From Actinomycetota bacterium (GTDB taxonomy: Bacteria > Actinomycetota > UBA4738 > HRBIN12): a DNA stretch of 9,455 nt. Below are positions 1-6,061 of this stretch, in pieces (position 1 is the stretch's first letter; each line of letters opens with the position of its first letter). The stretch covers positions 1-9,455 of the forward strand of contig VAYF01000061.1 in the NCBI GenBank assembly GCA_005883885.1. Direction: 5' to 3'. A program made the translations under genes and the position numbers. The notes under the pieces are model-generated. The model ran no database searches and was not told the origin of the DNA. It saw nothing but the letters and a program-made list of their open reading frames with translations.

Positions 1-572
1 TTACGGGCCGTGACGACCGCGCCGTTCTCCCGCGCGGCCTCGAGGACGAACACGGCATCCGCCTGCGGCGCGCGCTCCCTGATGAACGGCCGCGACGCGG
101 GTGAGCCGACCTCCTCATCCGGGTTGAGGATGAAGATGACCCGGCCGAAGGCCGTGCCCGTCGACCGGAGGGCCTCGATGGCGAGGATCCCCGACACCAA
201 CCCTCCCTTCATGTCGCAGACGCCGGGCCCGAGGATGCGGTCCCCGTCGAGCCGCAACGGTCGAGCGGCGGCCGTCCCGTCGGAGAAGACGGTGTCGGTG
301 TGGCCGATCACCAGGCTGGTCCCGGACGCTCCGCCATCCTGCTCCGCCACGACGAGGTTCCCGAGCGGGCCGCTCGGGCCGTCCACCGGATGTCGCTCGA
401 CGGACCAGCCGTCGGTGCGCAGCCAGTCGGCGCAGCGATCGACGACGCGGTTGACGCCCTCGACCGAACCCGTCCCGCTGTCCACGGCGACGAGCTCGCC
501 CAAGCGCTCGACGAACGCCTCCTCGCGGCCCTCCAGGTGGGTGGCCAGCCGAGCTACGCGTCCTCCGATCAT
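1..572 (-). CDS. M20 family metallopeptidase, glutamate-carboxypeptidase-like (3' end outside window)
   Basis: The first 190 residues of a zinc-dependent M20 peptidase (CPG2-like carboxypeptidase/deacylase) are visible; the gene runs off the left edge. Family metal and catalytic motifs occur in order: GHTDTV (H91 and D93), GPGVCDMKGG (bridging Asp D120), and NPDEEVGS, in which E153 is the expected general base and E154 a metal ligand. E178 in the following LEAA segment fits the next ligand. The C-terminal ligand His and the end of the dimerisation domain lie outside the window. There is no signal peptide, so it is probably cytoplasmic. Family members hydrolyse C-terminal amino acids or N-acyl amino acids; the exact substrate cannot be told. 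The ATG (570-572) overlaps the TGA of the upstream gene as ATGA, which fixes the start and implies translational coupling with the glycosylase-like gene. Confidence 0.9.
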   Translation of the reverse strand, partial: MIGGRVARLATHLEGREEAFVERLGELVAVDSGTGSVEGVNRVVDRCADWLRTDGWSVERHPVDGPSGPLGNLVVAEQDGGASGTSLVIGHTDTVFSDGTAAARPLRLDGDRILGPGVCDMKGGLVSGILAIEALRSTGTAFGRVIFILNPDEEVGSPASRPFIRERAPQADAVFVLEAARENGAVVTAR

Positions 573-1204
573 CGCCTCCCCACGAGGGCTCGCTGGTACT
601 CCCAGATCGACCAGTCGAGCGTACGCGGGCTGAGGCCGAGCCGCTTCGCGACCTCCTCGAGCGCCTCGACGGCTTCGAGCTCGTTCACCGTTCGGCCGAT
701 CGCACCCGCGACGAACCGAAGGATATGGACGTCCGGCTTGACGGTCTCCACTCCCAGGCGCATCACGAGCCCGTGGTACACGGCGGTCCCGAGGCCCTTG
801 ATGTGGCCCACGAAATCGTCGGTGGTCGACGACACGGCCCAGGCCCGAAGCGCGGCGAGATCCGCGACGTTCCGTCCGCGGAAGTACGAGACGAGACCGC
901 GGAGCTCCCCCGCACGTCGCCAGTGGTGGTACCCCCACAGGTACTGCGCCAGCTCGTCGTTCCCGCGCTGGTCGGCGGGGAACCGCTCGAGCACCCCTTC
1001 CAGATCGTCGAGCGTCCGGATCTCGTCCCACCGGTTGTCCGCGAAGTACGTGCTCGCTCGCTGGACCGTCGTGGTCGCGTTCTGGTAGTCCATGACGGTC
1101 TCCAGCAACGCGACGACGAAGTCCGTCGCCACGTACCCGTTCTGCGTGAGCGGCACCGCTCGGCACCGCGACACGAGCTTCGCGAGCTCCTCCTCGTCGA
1201 GCAT
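569..1204 (-). CDS. Helix-hairpin-helix (HhH-GPD-like) DNA glycosylase-related protein
   Basis: A 211-residue, largely helical protein. Around residues 135-146 the sequence IKGLGTAVYHG resembles the helix-hairpin-helix of the EndoIII/MutY/AlkA superfamily. It is followed at 156-164 by KPDVHILRF, matching the family segment in which the catalytic Asp (here D158) precedes a His and an Arg. The Lys used by bifunctional glycosylase/lyases within the hairpin is not visible (Ala at the aligned position), and there is no C-terminal Cys cluster for an iron-sulfur centre. If active, it would therefore be a monofunctional base-excision enzyme, or a non-repair relative. The ATG at 1202-1204 follows a GAGGAG Shine-Dalgarno. 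It is the first gene of a minus-strand pair with the M20 peptidase. The family call rests on motif resemblance; the substrate is unknown. Confidence 0.7.
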   Translation of the reverse strand: MLDEEELAKLVSRCRAVPLTQNGYVATDFVVALLETVMDYQNATTTVQRASTYFADNRWDEIRTLDDLEGVLERFPADQRGNDELAQYLWGYHHWRRAGELRGLVSYFRGRNVADLAALRAWAVSSTTDDFVGHIKGLGTAVYHGLVMRLGVETVKPDVHILRFVAGAIGRTVNELEAVEALEEVAKRLGLSPRTLDWSIWEYQRALVGRR

Positions 1205-1207
1205 GGT

Positions 1208-1213
1208 CTCCTC
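1208..1213 (-). promoter_or_regulatory. Ribosome binding site of the HhH protein gene
   Basis: GAGGAG on the minus strand lies 3 nt before the ATG at 1204. The spacing is short but the match to the anti-Shine-Dalgarno is good, and it supports that start. Confidence 0.6.
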
Positions 1214-1223
1214 ACGGACATGG

Positions 1224-1237
1224 TGACAGTTCTGTCA
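1224..1237. promoter_or_regulatory. Perfect 14-bp palindrome, candidate operator between divergent genes
   Basis: TGACAG-TT-CTGTCA is a perfect inverted repeat (6-bp arms, 2-nt centre). It lies in the 102-bp gap between the divergent HhH-protein gene and the cyclic-nucleotide-binding gene, about 20 nt before the minus-strand start and 70 nt before the plus-strand start. The position suits a dimeric repressor acting on one or both promoters. No DNA-binding regulator is encoded nearby, and the motif does not match the CRP consensus. Its role as an operator is inference. Confidence 0.4.
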
Positions 1238-1253
1238 TCCGGAGCTCCCGGCA

Positions 1254-1283
1254 TTTACACCCCGGTGCGCCCGGGGCTAGCGT
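1254..1283 (+). promoter_or_regulatory. Putative sigma70-type promoter of the cNMP-binding gene
   Basis: TTTACA (1254-1259) and TAGCGT (1278-1283) are separated by 18 nt and resemble -35 and TAnnnT -10 elements. They predict transcription starting around 1290, about 17 nt before the ATG at 1307. This is a match by eye only, in GC-rich DNA. Confidence 0.35.
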
Positions 1284-1306
1284 CCTCGTGGTTGGGGGGC
1301 ACCGCG

Positions 1307-1960
1307 ATGGATCCGTTGATCGGCGCCGGTTCAGTGAGCGCCTGGGTGGTACCGGGCGTCATCTTCCTCGTGGTGATCGTCGCGTCCGCGGTCGGCCTCC
1401 TGTGGATCCGGTCCGAGCATCTCGAGACGCTCCACGCGGTCCCGCTTTTCTCGGGTCTGTCCCGGCGTGACCTCATGAGCGTGCTCCGTTCCACCTCGGG
1501 TGTCGGGTACGAACGCGGGGGCGAGTTGGTGAAGGAAGGCGACACCGGGAAGGGCTTCTTCATCATGACGAAAGGGACCGCGGCGGTGTCCGTCGGGGGA
1601 ACGCAGGTCGACACGCTCGGTCCCGGGTCCTACTTCGGCGAGATGGCCGTGCTCGACGGCGGCCCCAGGACGGCCACCATCACGGCGACGGGTCAGGTCT
1701 TCGTCCTGCATCTCCCTCCCGCCACGCTGTCTCGCATCCTCGACACGCAACCGACGATCGCTCGTCGGATCGACGAAGAGCTCACCCGGCGGCTGTCGTC
1801 TGCCGGCGAGCAGGTCATGCCGGCGGATCGCGTCGACCGCGCTCGTCTCGCGGACCTGTCGGCGCGGCTCCGACGCATCAGGAACCCGGATTGGGCGACG
1901 GCGCCAGACGCGAAGAGCCGTTGGCTCGGTCTCAGCAGGCTCTTCGCTCGCGGCACCTGA
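1307..1960 (+). CDS. Membrane-anchored cyclic-nucleotide-binding domain protein
   Basis: A 217-residue protein. Residues 12-33 form one hydrophobic membrane helix; the basic residue after it (WIR) places the rest in the cytoplasm. Residues 44-155 form a CRP-type cyclic-nucleotide-binding domain, starting at PLFSGLSRRDL. The phosphate-binding cassette FGEMAVL...PRTATI (110-126) retains Glu112, which contacts the ribose, and Arg121, which contacts the phosphate, so nucleotide binding is likely preserved. No helix-turn-helix, kinase, cyclase or channel pore follows; only a charged tail of about 60 residues, partly helical (176-192). It may therefore sense cAMP or cGMP at the membrane for an unknown partner. 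The ATG at 1307 is chosen because it starts just before the membrane helix and has a G-rich stretch (1294-1299) upstream. An in-frame ATG at 1220 is possible but would lie before the predicted promoter. Confidence 0.85.
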   Translation: MDPLIGAGSVSAWVVPGVIFLVVIVASAVGLLWIRSEHLETLHAVPLFSGLSRRDLMSVLRSTSGVGYERGGELVKEGDTGKGFFIMTKGTAAVSVGGTQVDTLGPGSYFGEMAVLDGGPRTATITATGQVFVLHLPPATLSRILDTQPTIARRIDEELTRRLSSAGEQVMPADRVDRARLADLSARLRRIRNPDWATAPDAKSRWLGLSRLFARGT

Positions 1961-1978
1961 GGCTGGGTGAACGGAGCC

Positions 1979-2404
1979 CTACGTTTCGAGCAGGTCCTTG
2001 AGGTTGTCCAAGACCGCTTTCCAGCTCTCCTCGGAGATCGCCTTAGCCTCCTGCGAAGGAAGGTTGGTCTCGGCGACCGTGAGGGTGGTTGCCCCGTCAC
2101 GATCCGTGAGCGACCAGCTGACCTCCTGGTAGTGCTCCGGACGATCCGGCACGCCCGAGGCCGGGCTCCAATGGCTGTGCACGAGGAGCGTCGGCGGCTC
2201 GAACCGGAGGATCGTCCCCTTGTCCTCGTAGGGCTTCCCCTGCCACTCGCCTCGGTGCACGATCGGGCCGCCGACCTGCCAGTCCGTCTCCGTGTCGACG
2301 CCGAAGAACCACCGCTTGATCAGCTCGGGTCTGGTCAGCGCGTCCCACACGTCCTCGATCGGGGCGCGGATGATGACCGAGGTCGTCGTTCCGAGATCGA
2401 TCAT
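1979..2404 (-). CDS. SRPBCC / AHSA1-like domain protein
   Basis: A 141-residue protein consisting of one START-like (SRPBCC) domain of the Activator-of-Hsp90-ATPase-1 homologue group. The diagnostic features are the N-terminal VIIRAPIEDVWDALTRPELI segment (10-29) with the following KRWFFG, the central GEW and D-x-G-T-I-L-R-F strands (52-68), and the C-terminal helix starting near SWKAVLDNL (127-135). Length is normal for the family. These domains form a helix-grip cavity for hydrophobic ligands; bacterial members are rarely characterised, so no substrate is proposed. A strong Shine-Dalgarno precedes the ATG (2402-2404). It is convergent with the cNMP-binding gene, with only 18 nt between stop codons and no clear terminator hairpin there. 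Confidence 0.88.
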   Translation of the reverse strand: MIDLGTTTSVIIRAPIEDVWDALTRPELIKRWFFGVDTETDWQVGGPIVHRGEWQGKPYEDKGTILRFEPPTLLVHSHWSPASGVPDRPEHYQEVSWSLTDRDGATTLTVAETNLPSQEAKAISEESWKAVLDNLKDLLET

Positions 2405-2407
2405 GAC

Positions 2408-2418
2408 GTCCTCCCTCC
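2408..2418 (-). promoter_or_regulatory. Ribosome binding site of the AHSA1-like gene
   Basis: The minus strand reads GGAGGGAGGAC immediately before GTC-ATG. This is one of the strongest Shine-Dalgarno matches in the window and fixes the start at 2404. Confidence 0.65.
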
Positions 2419-2471
2419 GTGCTCGGTCCTTGGAGCTTCCATCCCCCGTGAGAGCCCTGCGTACGCGGAGC

Positions 2472-2570
2472 TCAGGAGGAATGATCGGCGACGAACGTGA
2501 CGACGAGCACGACGACGCCGGCGACGAGGCACGCGATCCCGATCCACAACCACATGCGGGAGCCGGTCAT
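2472..2570 (-). CDS. Possible 32-residue single-pass membrane peptide
   Basis: A short minus-strand frame starting at ATG 2568-2570. The predicted peptide has a short polar N-terminus (MTGSR), one continuous hydrophobic helix (about residues 7-26, rich in Val, Leu, Ile and Ala) and a polar tail (FVADHSS). A modest GAAAGG lies 7 nt before the start. It is 67 nt upstream of the AHSA1-like gene on the same strand and 39 nt from the divergent membrane-protein gene. The clean single-helix layout favours a real small protein. However, the frame is short and the opposite strand is also open, so it may be chance. No function can be assigned. Confidence 0.4.
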   Translation of the reverse strand: MTGSRMWLWIGIACLVAGVVVLVVTFVADHSS

Positions 2571-2609
2571 GAAACTGCCTTTCAGCGTCCCGTAGCCCTG
2601 GAAACGCCC

Positions 2610-3473
2610 GTGAGCGCCACCGATGTGCGGGACGACCGGATCCTTCCCTTCACGCGCGTTGTCGCGGCCGCCGTGATCGTGGTCTTGGTCTTCGCGTTCA
2701 TCGTCCTGTTCCTCCTCCCGGGGCAGACCGATCGGCGGTTCGCCTGGACGATCCACCCGTCGATGACGGCCATGTTGATGGGCGCGGGGTACGGGTCGGC
2801 GATCTACTTCTTCGTGCGGGTCCTCACCGAGCGTCAGTGGCATCGGGTCGGCCTCGGGTTCCTGCCCATCACGGTGTTCACGTGGATGATGCTCGGGACG
2901 ACGTTCCTGCACTGGGGCCGGTTCCGCCACGGCTCCTTCCCGTTCGACCTCTGGTTCTGGATCTACCTCGTCACCCCGGTGCTCGTGCCCGCCGTCTGGC
3001 TCGTGAACCGACGGCACGATCCCGGGACGGTGGAGGCTCGCGACGCGCGGTTCGAGGTGCGGGTCCGCCGGGCGCTGGTCGCCACCGGCCTGGTCCTGGT
3101 CGCGATCGCCGCGTGGATGTACATCGACCCCGAGGGCGCGGTCGCCGTCTGGCCGTGGGGACTCACCACGCTGACCGCGAGGGTGATCGCCGCGTTCGTG
3201 GCCCTTCCCGGCGTGGGATGGCTGGCGATCGCCGCGGACGGGCGCTGGTCCGCAGCCCGCGTCATGACCGGAACGACCGCGCTCGGCCTGGTCCTGCTGC
3301 TCGTCGCCGTCGCGCGGTCGTGGCACGACTTCCACCACGCGAACGTCCTCACGTACGTCTACTTCCTGGGGTTGGTTGGGACCCTCGCGGCGATCGCAGG
3401 GCTGCGGGCCTGGATGCTTCGCCGGATCGAAGCTGGTGACGGTGTCCGTTCCGAGCCGGAACGGACCGCCTGA
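2610..3473 (+). CDS. Eight-helix integral membrane protein of unknown function
   Basis: A 287-residue protein dominated by hydrophobic helices at about residues 17-37, 51-71, 80-102, 113-133, 155-172, 187-208, 218-237 and 247-270. Loops hold His/aromatic clusters (TFLHWGRFRHG at 98-108, SWHDFHH at 238-243) that could be functional, but I do not recognise the family. No catalytic, transporter or haem-pair motif is evident. The GTG at 2610 is chosen because it begins a normal short cytoplasmic N-terminus before the first helix and has GGAAA a few nt upstream. The frame is open further upstream, but that part is antisense to the small peptide and is low-complexity charged sequence. An alternative GTG lies at 2625. 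The gene for a secreted protein follows 55 nt downstream on the same strand. Confidence 0.75.
   Translation: MSATDVRDDRILPFTRVVAAAVIVVLVFAFIVLFLLPGQTDRRFAWTIHPSMTAMLMGAGYGSAIYFFVRVLTERQWHRVGLGFLPITVFTWMMLGTTFLHWGRFRHGSFPFDLWFWIYLVTPVLVPAVWLVNRRHDPGTVEARDARFEVRVRRALVATGLVLVAIAAWMYIDPEGAVAVWPWGLTTLTARVIAAFVALPGVGWLAIAADGRWSAARVMTGTTALGLVLLLVAVARSWHDFHHANVLTYVYFLGLVGTLAAIAGLRAWMLRRIEAGDGVRSEPERTA
3444..3466 (+). other. Perfect 10-bp hairpin at the 3' end of the membrane-protein gene
   Basis: GTCCGTTCCG and CGGAACGGAC form a perfect 10-bp stem with a 3-nt AGC loop, covering the last codons and ending 5 nt before the TGA at 3471-3473. No T-tract follows. It could be a tail-less terminator, an mRNA-stabilising structure or a protein site. 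GGACC (3463-3467) could instead pair with GGTCC at 3477-3481, giving a mutually exclusive alternative fold. Confidence 0.45.
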
Positions 3474-3490
3474 ACCGGTCCCTGCCGCCA

Positions 3491-3503
3491 TCCGTAGTAC
3501 GGA
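3491..3503. repeat. 13-bp palindrome upstream of the TIGR03118 gene
   Basis: TCCGTA-G-TACGGA is a perfect inverted repeat with a 1-nt centre, 25 nt before the start codon of the secreted-protein gene. It may be an operator or a short hairpin in the leader, or it may be chance. Confidence 0.25.
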
Positions 3504-3516
3504 GGAAGCCGGCGAT

Positions 3517-3524
3517 GGGGAGGG
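3517..3524 (+). promoter_or_regulatory. Ribosome binding site of the TIGR03118 gene
   Basis: GGGGAGGG lies 4 nt before the first of two adjacent ATG codons (3529) and 7 nt before the second (3532). It supports a start here but does not decide between the two. Confidence 0.6.
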
Positions 3525-3528
3525 AACG

Positions 3529-4611
3529 ATGATGAAACGCGTCTTCTCGCTGCTGTCCGCGATGGTGTTGGGCCTGTTGGTGACGACCGCGTCCGCGGGT
3601 CACGCAGACACGCTCGCTGCCAACAGGTATCAGGTAGCGAACCTCGTCTCGGATGTGCCGGGCGCGGCCCCCCACCTGGATCCGAACCTCGTCAACGCAT
3701 GGGGGCTGACCAGAGGCCCGATGACCCCGTGGTGGGTCTCGGATAACGGCACCGACCGCTCCACCTTGTACGACGGCACGGGGACCGCGATCCCGCTGGT
3801 CGTGAAGGTCCCGGGCGCCCCGACGGGCGCGGTGTTCAACGGCGGCCCGGGGTTCGTCGTGAGCCATGAGGGGTTCTCCGGCCCCTCGCTGTTCCTGTTC
3901 GCGACGGAGTTCGGCACGATCCGCGGCTGGAACCCCGGCGTGCCGCCGCCCGCCCCCTCGACGAAAGCGTTCAACGTGGTGAACCGTCACGGCGCGGGAG
4001 CCGTCTACAAAGGTCTCGCGATCGCGACCGGCACCGAAGGTGACCTGCTCTACGCGACGGACTTCGTCAACGGCCGCGTCGATGTGTTCGACGCCGCTTT
4101 CAACCGGGTCCACAAGAAGGACTTCGTGGATCCGAACCTGCCATCCGGGTACGGACCGTTCGGCATCCAGGCGATCAACGGGACGATCTTCGTCACGTAC
4201 GCGAAGCAAGACCCCACGTCGTCCGATGAGATCCACGGCCCCGGCCTGGGGTTCGTCGACATGTTCGATCCCGAAGGCCAGTTCTTGGGGCGCGTCGCCA
4301 GCCGTCACGCGCTGAACGCGCCGTGGGGCCTCGCGTGGGCTCCCTCCGATTTCGGCCGCTTCAGCGGCGATCTGCTCGTCGGCAACTTCGGCGACGGCAG
4401 GATCAACGCGTACGCGCCGGGAGCGAACGGCGGCTTCGAGCACGCTGGCGTCCTTCGCGGCGCCGGCGGCGTGCCCGTCACGATCGACGGGCTCTGGGCG
4501 CTCGAGTTCGGGACCGGAAGCGTTTCGGGACCGACGAACTCGCTGTTCTTCACGGCGGGGCCCGCCGACGAGAGCCACGGCTTGTTCGGGGTGATCAACG
4601 CGGCTGCGTGA
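3529..4611 (+). CDS. Secreted TIGR03118 family protein
   Basis: A 360-residue protein with a typical Sec signal peptide: MMKR, a hydrophobic core at residues 5-22, then probable cleavage after an Ala at 23 or 26. The mature part matches the TIGR03118 family pattern: NLVSDVPGAA near the N-terminus, DPNLVNAWGL (51-60), WWVSDNGT (68-75) followed by LYDGTG, then recurring beta-propeller-like segments such as GDLLYATDFVNGRVDVFD (171-188) and GDLLVGNFGDGRINAY (280-295), ending near LFFTAG and GLFGVI. The repeated GDLL...G.I/V pattern suggests a six- or seven-bladed NHL-like propeller acting outside the membrane. The family has no assigned biochemical role. The start could be 3529 or the next codon. 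A strong hairpin 18 nt past the stop terminates the transcript. Confidence 0.9.
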   Translation: MMKRVFSLLSAMVLGLLVTTASAGHADTLAANRYQVANLVSDVPGAAPHLDPNLVNAWGLTRGPMTPWWVSDNGTDRSTLYDGTGTAIPLVVKVPGAPTGAVFNGGPGFVVSHEGFSGPSLFLFATEFGTIRGWNPGVPPPAPSTKAFNVVNRHGAGAVYKGLAIATGTEGDLLYATDFVNGRVDVFDAAFNRVHKKDFVDPNLPSGYGPFGIQAINGTIFVTYAKQDPTSSDEIHGPGLGFVDMFDPEGQFLGRVASRHALNAPWGLAWAPSDFGRFSGDLLVGNFGDGRINAYAPGANGGFEHAGVLRGAGGVPVTIDGLWALEFGTGSVSGPTNSLFFTAGPADESHGLFGVINAAA

Positions 4612-4629
4612 TCACCGCCTCGCTGCATC

Positions 4630-4662
4630 GGATGAGCCCCCGTCTCCCGCGGGGGCTCATCC
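4630..4662 (+). terminator. Strong hairpin terminator after the TIGR03118 gene
   Basis: GGATGAGCCCCC and GGGGGCTCATCC form a perfect 12-bp stem with a 9-nt loop, starting 18 nt after the stop codon. No U-tract follows, as is common in high-GC actinobacteria. Position and stability make it a convincing terminator. Confidence 0.8.
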
Positions 4663-5047
4663 ATCCGTCGGTTGCGAGCGCCGGCTGCCCGTGGGCGTAC
4701 CACCGCTCGACCAGCGACTACTTCCGCACCCCGCATCCGGGGGGTCATGCCTGCCGGACCTCGGGGCGCGGGGTCAGGTGCTGCTCGCGTTCGATGCCGC
4801 CTTCGTCGCGTTGCTGTCCCTGCTGCAGGCGATCCGGTATCGGATGGGTCGCTCCTCGGTCGGCTCGGGGATGGCAAGTTCACCCGGCCGCCCGACACCA
4901 ACGGTCCTAAGACCTCCGTAGCCTTCTTCCATCACTCACGTCATCAGACATCGAAGGGCTACCCCCGTTCATCCCTACCTTCCCGTTCCTCAGGAGAAGC
5001 ATCTCGTCGAGGCCGACGTCAAAGGGAACCGCGCGCGGCCGCGTCCG
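4663..5047. other. Intergenic stretch without a convincing gene
   Basis: About 385 nt between a terminator and the next plausible start. An open plus-strand frame at 4691-4921 (76 residues, GTG start) has no recognisable domain and no good ribosome binding site, so I do not call it. The part from about 4920 to 5030 is clearly less GC-rich than the flanks and probably contains the promoter and leader of the next gene; TACCTT at 4976-4981 fits a TAnnnT -10 but has no good -35. A small GGTC-CTAA-GACC hairpin lies at 4903-4914. A good AGGAG at 4992-4996 is not followed by any standard start codon at the right distance. No tRNA or riboswitch motif was recognised. Confidence 0.5.
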
Positions 5048-6028
5048 TTGGAGGCGTGGGAGGGCCGCCGTCTCCAGCTGGACGGGCAGGAGTTCCTCCG
5101 CTTCCGCGGGCTCTGGTCGCGCGAGGACGTTCCCGCCCTCGTCGAGGAGTGGGGTTGCTTGGGCATCGACCGAGCAGCCGCGCGGTCCGAGGCACGGGGC
5201 AAGCACGGGTGGACCGAGCTGCTCGTCGACCACCCCGGACCACCCGGGGCGATGTACTCGGAGCTCTTCGCGGACTGGATCCGGCTGAGCGGCCTCATGG
5301 ACTACGCCGTGGGACTGTTCGGTCTGCAGCACGATCACGCGGCGATCGGGGCGCTCGTCGAGGTGCTCCGTGCTCCGGCGGGGGGTCCACGCGACCCCGA
5401 GCAGATCCGCGCCGGCTATCGCGACGAGGGGTGGCTGCGCGGGATCCTCGGAGGAGCGGCGAGGATGAACATGTCGTGCGAGTTCGACGCGGACACGAAC
5501 TCCATGACGCTCGTCAGCCGCGATCCGTCGAAACGGGGCGGGCAGCCCGGCTTCAGCGCGATGATGGACCTCCGGCTCACGCCCGACGGGATCGCCGAGA
5601 CGCTCGCCGGGCTCGTGAACGATTGGCTCCCGCCGCTGCACCCGTACCTCGCCTCGGAGGGTGGTGCGTTCCACCTGGCATACCGTCCCCCCCCGGATCT
5701 GCTCTCCACGCTGTGGATGCAGTTCGCGAACGTGTTGACGGCGGAGCGCGCCCTGAAGGTGTGTTCCTTCGACGCCTGCCCGGGGCCGCCCGCCCGCCCG
5801 CACCTCTTCTTGTGGCGGTACGGCTCCGGCGCGACCAGCGCGAAGAACAGCACCTCGAGGTACTGTCACCCGCGCTGCGCGAGCGCCGCGAGCGCCGATC
5901 GGCGCCGCGAGGGAGACAGGATGGACCTCGAGGCGCGCGATCGGACCCCCGACGTCTCGATCGAGCTCCCCGGCGCACCCGCCCCCGAGCGCGACGAGGA
6001 GCGTCCGGCTGAGGGTCGCACCGCGTAA
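5048..6028 (+). CDS. Hypothetical protein with C-terminal four-Cys zinc-ribbon-like module
   Basis: A 326-residue protein that I do not recognise as a whole. Residues 1-235 are a soluble alpha/beta-looking region without known motifs. Residues 236-287 contain VCSFDAC (C239, C244) and, after a 28-residue loop rich in basic and aromatic residues, RYCHPRC (C273, C277), followed by a basic segment. The layout C-x4-C...[RW]-x-C-x3-C resembles the C-terminal zinc finger of CGNR-type regulators, but the CGNR signature itself is absent. It probably binds zinc and perhaps nucleic acid. The last 40 residues are a charged, Pro/Glu-rich tail. Third-position GC strongly supports this strand. The only in-frame start before well-conserved-looking sequence is TTG at 5048, with no clear ribosome binding site; the frame stays open back to 4922, so the true start or an upstream sequence error is uncertain. 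Confidence 0.7.
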   Translation: MEAWEGRRLQLDGQEFLRFRGLWSREDVPALVEEWGCLGIDRAAARSEARGKHGWTELLVDHPGPPGAMYSELFADWIRLSGLMDYAVGLFGLQHDHAAIGALVEVLRAPAGGPRDPEQIRAGYRDEGWLRGILGGAARMNMSCEFDADTNSMTLVSRDPSKRGGQPGFSAMMDLRLTPDGIAETLAGLVNDWLPPLHPYLASEGGAFHLAYRPPPDLLSTLWMQFANVLTAERALKVCSFDACPGPPARPHLFLWRYGSGATSAKNSTSRYCHPRCASAASADRRREGDRMDLEARDRTPDVSIELPGAPAPERDEERPAEGRTA

Positions 6029-6032
6029 CGAT

Positions 6033-6061
6033 CGCCGCGGCGCCCGCAGGGCGCGGCGGCG
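6033..6061 (+). terminator. GC-rich hairpin terminator after the zinc-ribbon gene
   Basis: Starting 5 nt after the TAA, CGCCGCGGCGCCC pairs with GGGCGCGGCGGCG across a GCA loop (13 positions, one mismatch). It is followed by a T/C-rich stretch (6067-6082). It probably ends the upstream transcript and insulates the ApbE operon. Confidence 0.65.

Noticed and set aside
2574..3491. Minus-strand open frame extending the small membrane peptide upstream by several hundred residues
   Set aside because: The upstream part is a polar, low-complexity shadow of the eight-helix membrane protein. Only the last 32 residues have a plausible start and protein-like profile.
3680..4140. Repeated GGATCCGAACCT at two places in the TIGR03118 gene
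   Set aside because: Explained by the recurring Asp-Pro-Asn-Leu residues in propeller-like repeats, not a mobile or regulatory repeat.
3349..4578. Minus-strand open frame of about 409 codons opposite the TIGR03118 gene
   Set aside because: Charged low-complexity translation, antisense to a clearly recognised family with a signal peptide.
4900..4911. AACGGTCCTAAG equals 12 nt of the conserved 23S rRNA segment containing the I-CeuI site
   Set aside because: The match stops after 12 nt and flanking bases do not resemble 23S rRNA on either side, so it is a chance match, not an rRNA fragment.
4691..4921. 76-residue plus-strand frame with a GTG start between the terminator and the zinc-ribbon gene
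   Set aside because: No ribosome binding site, no recognisable domain and no convincing codon bias.
4907..5869. Minus-strand open frame of about 320 codons opposite the zinc-ribbon gene
   Set aside because: No domain. Third-position GC and the Cys motif favour the plus strand.
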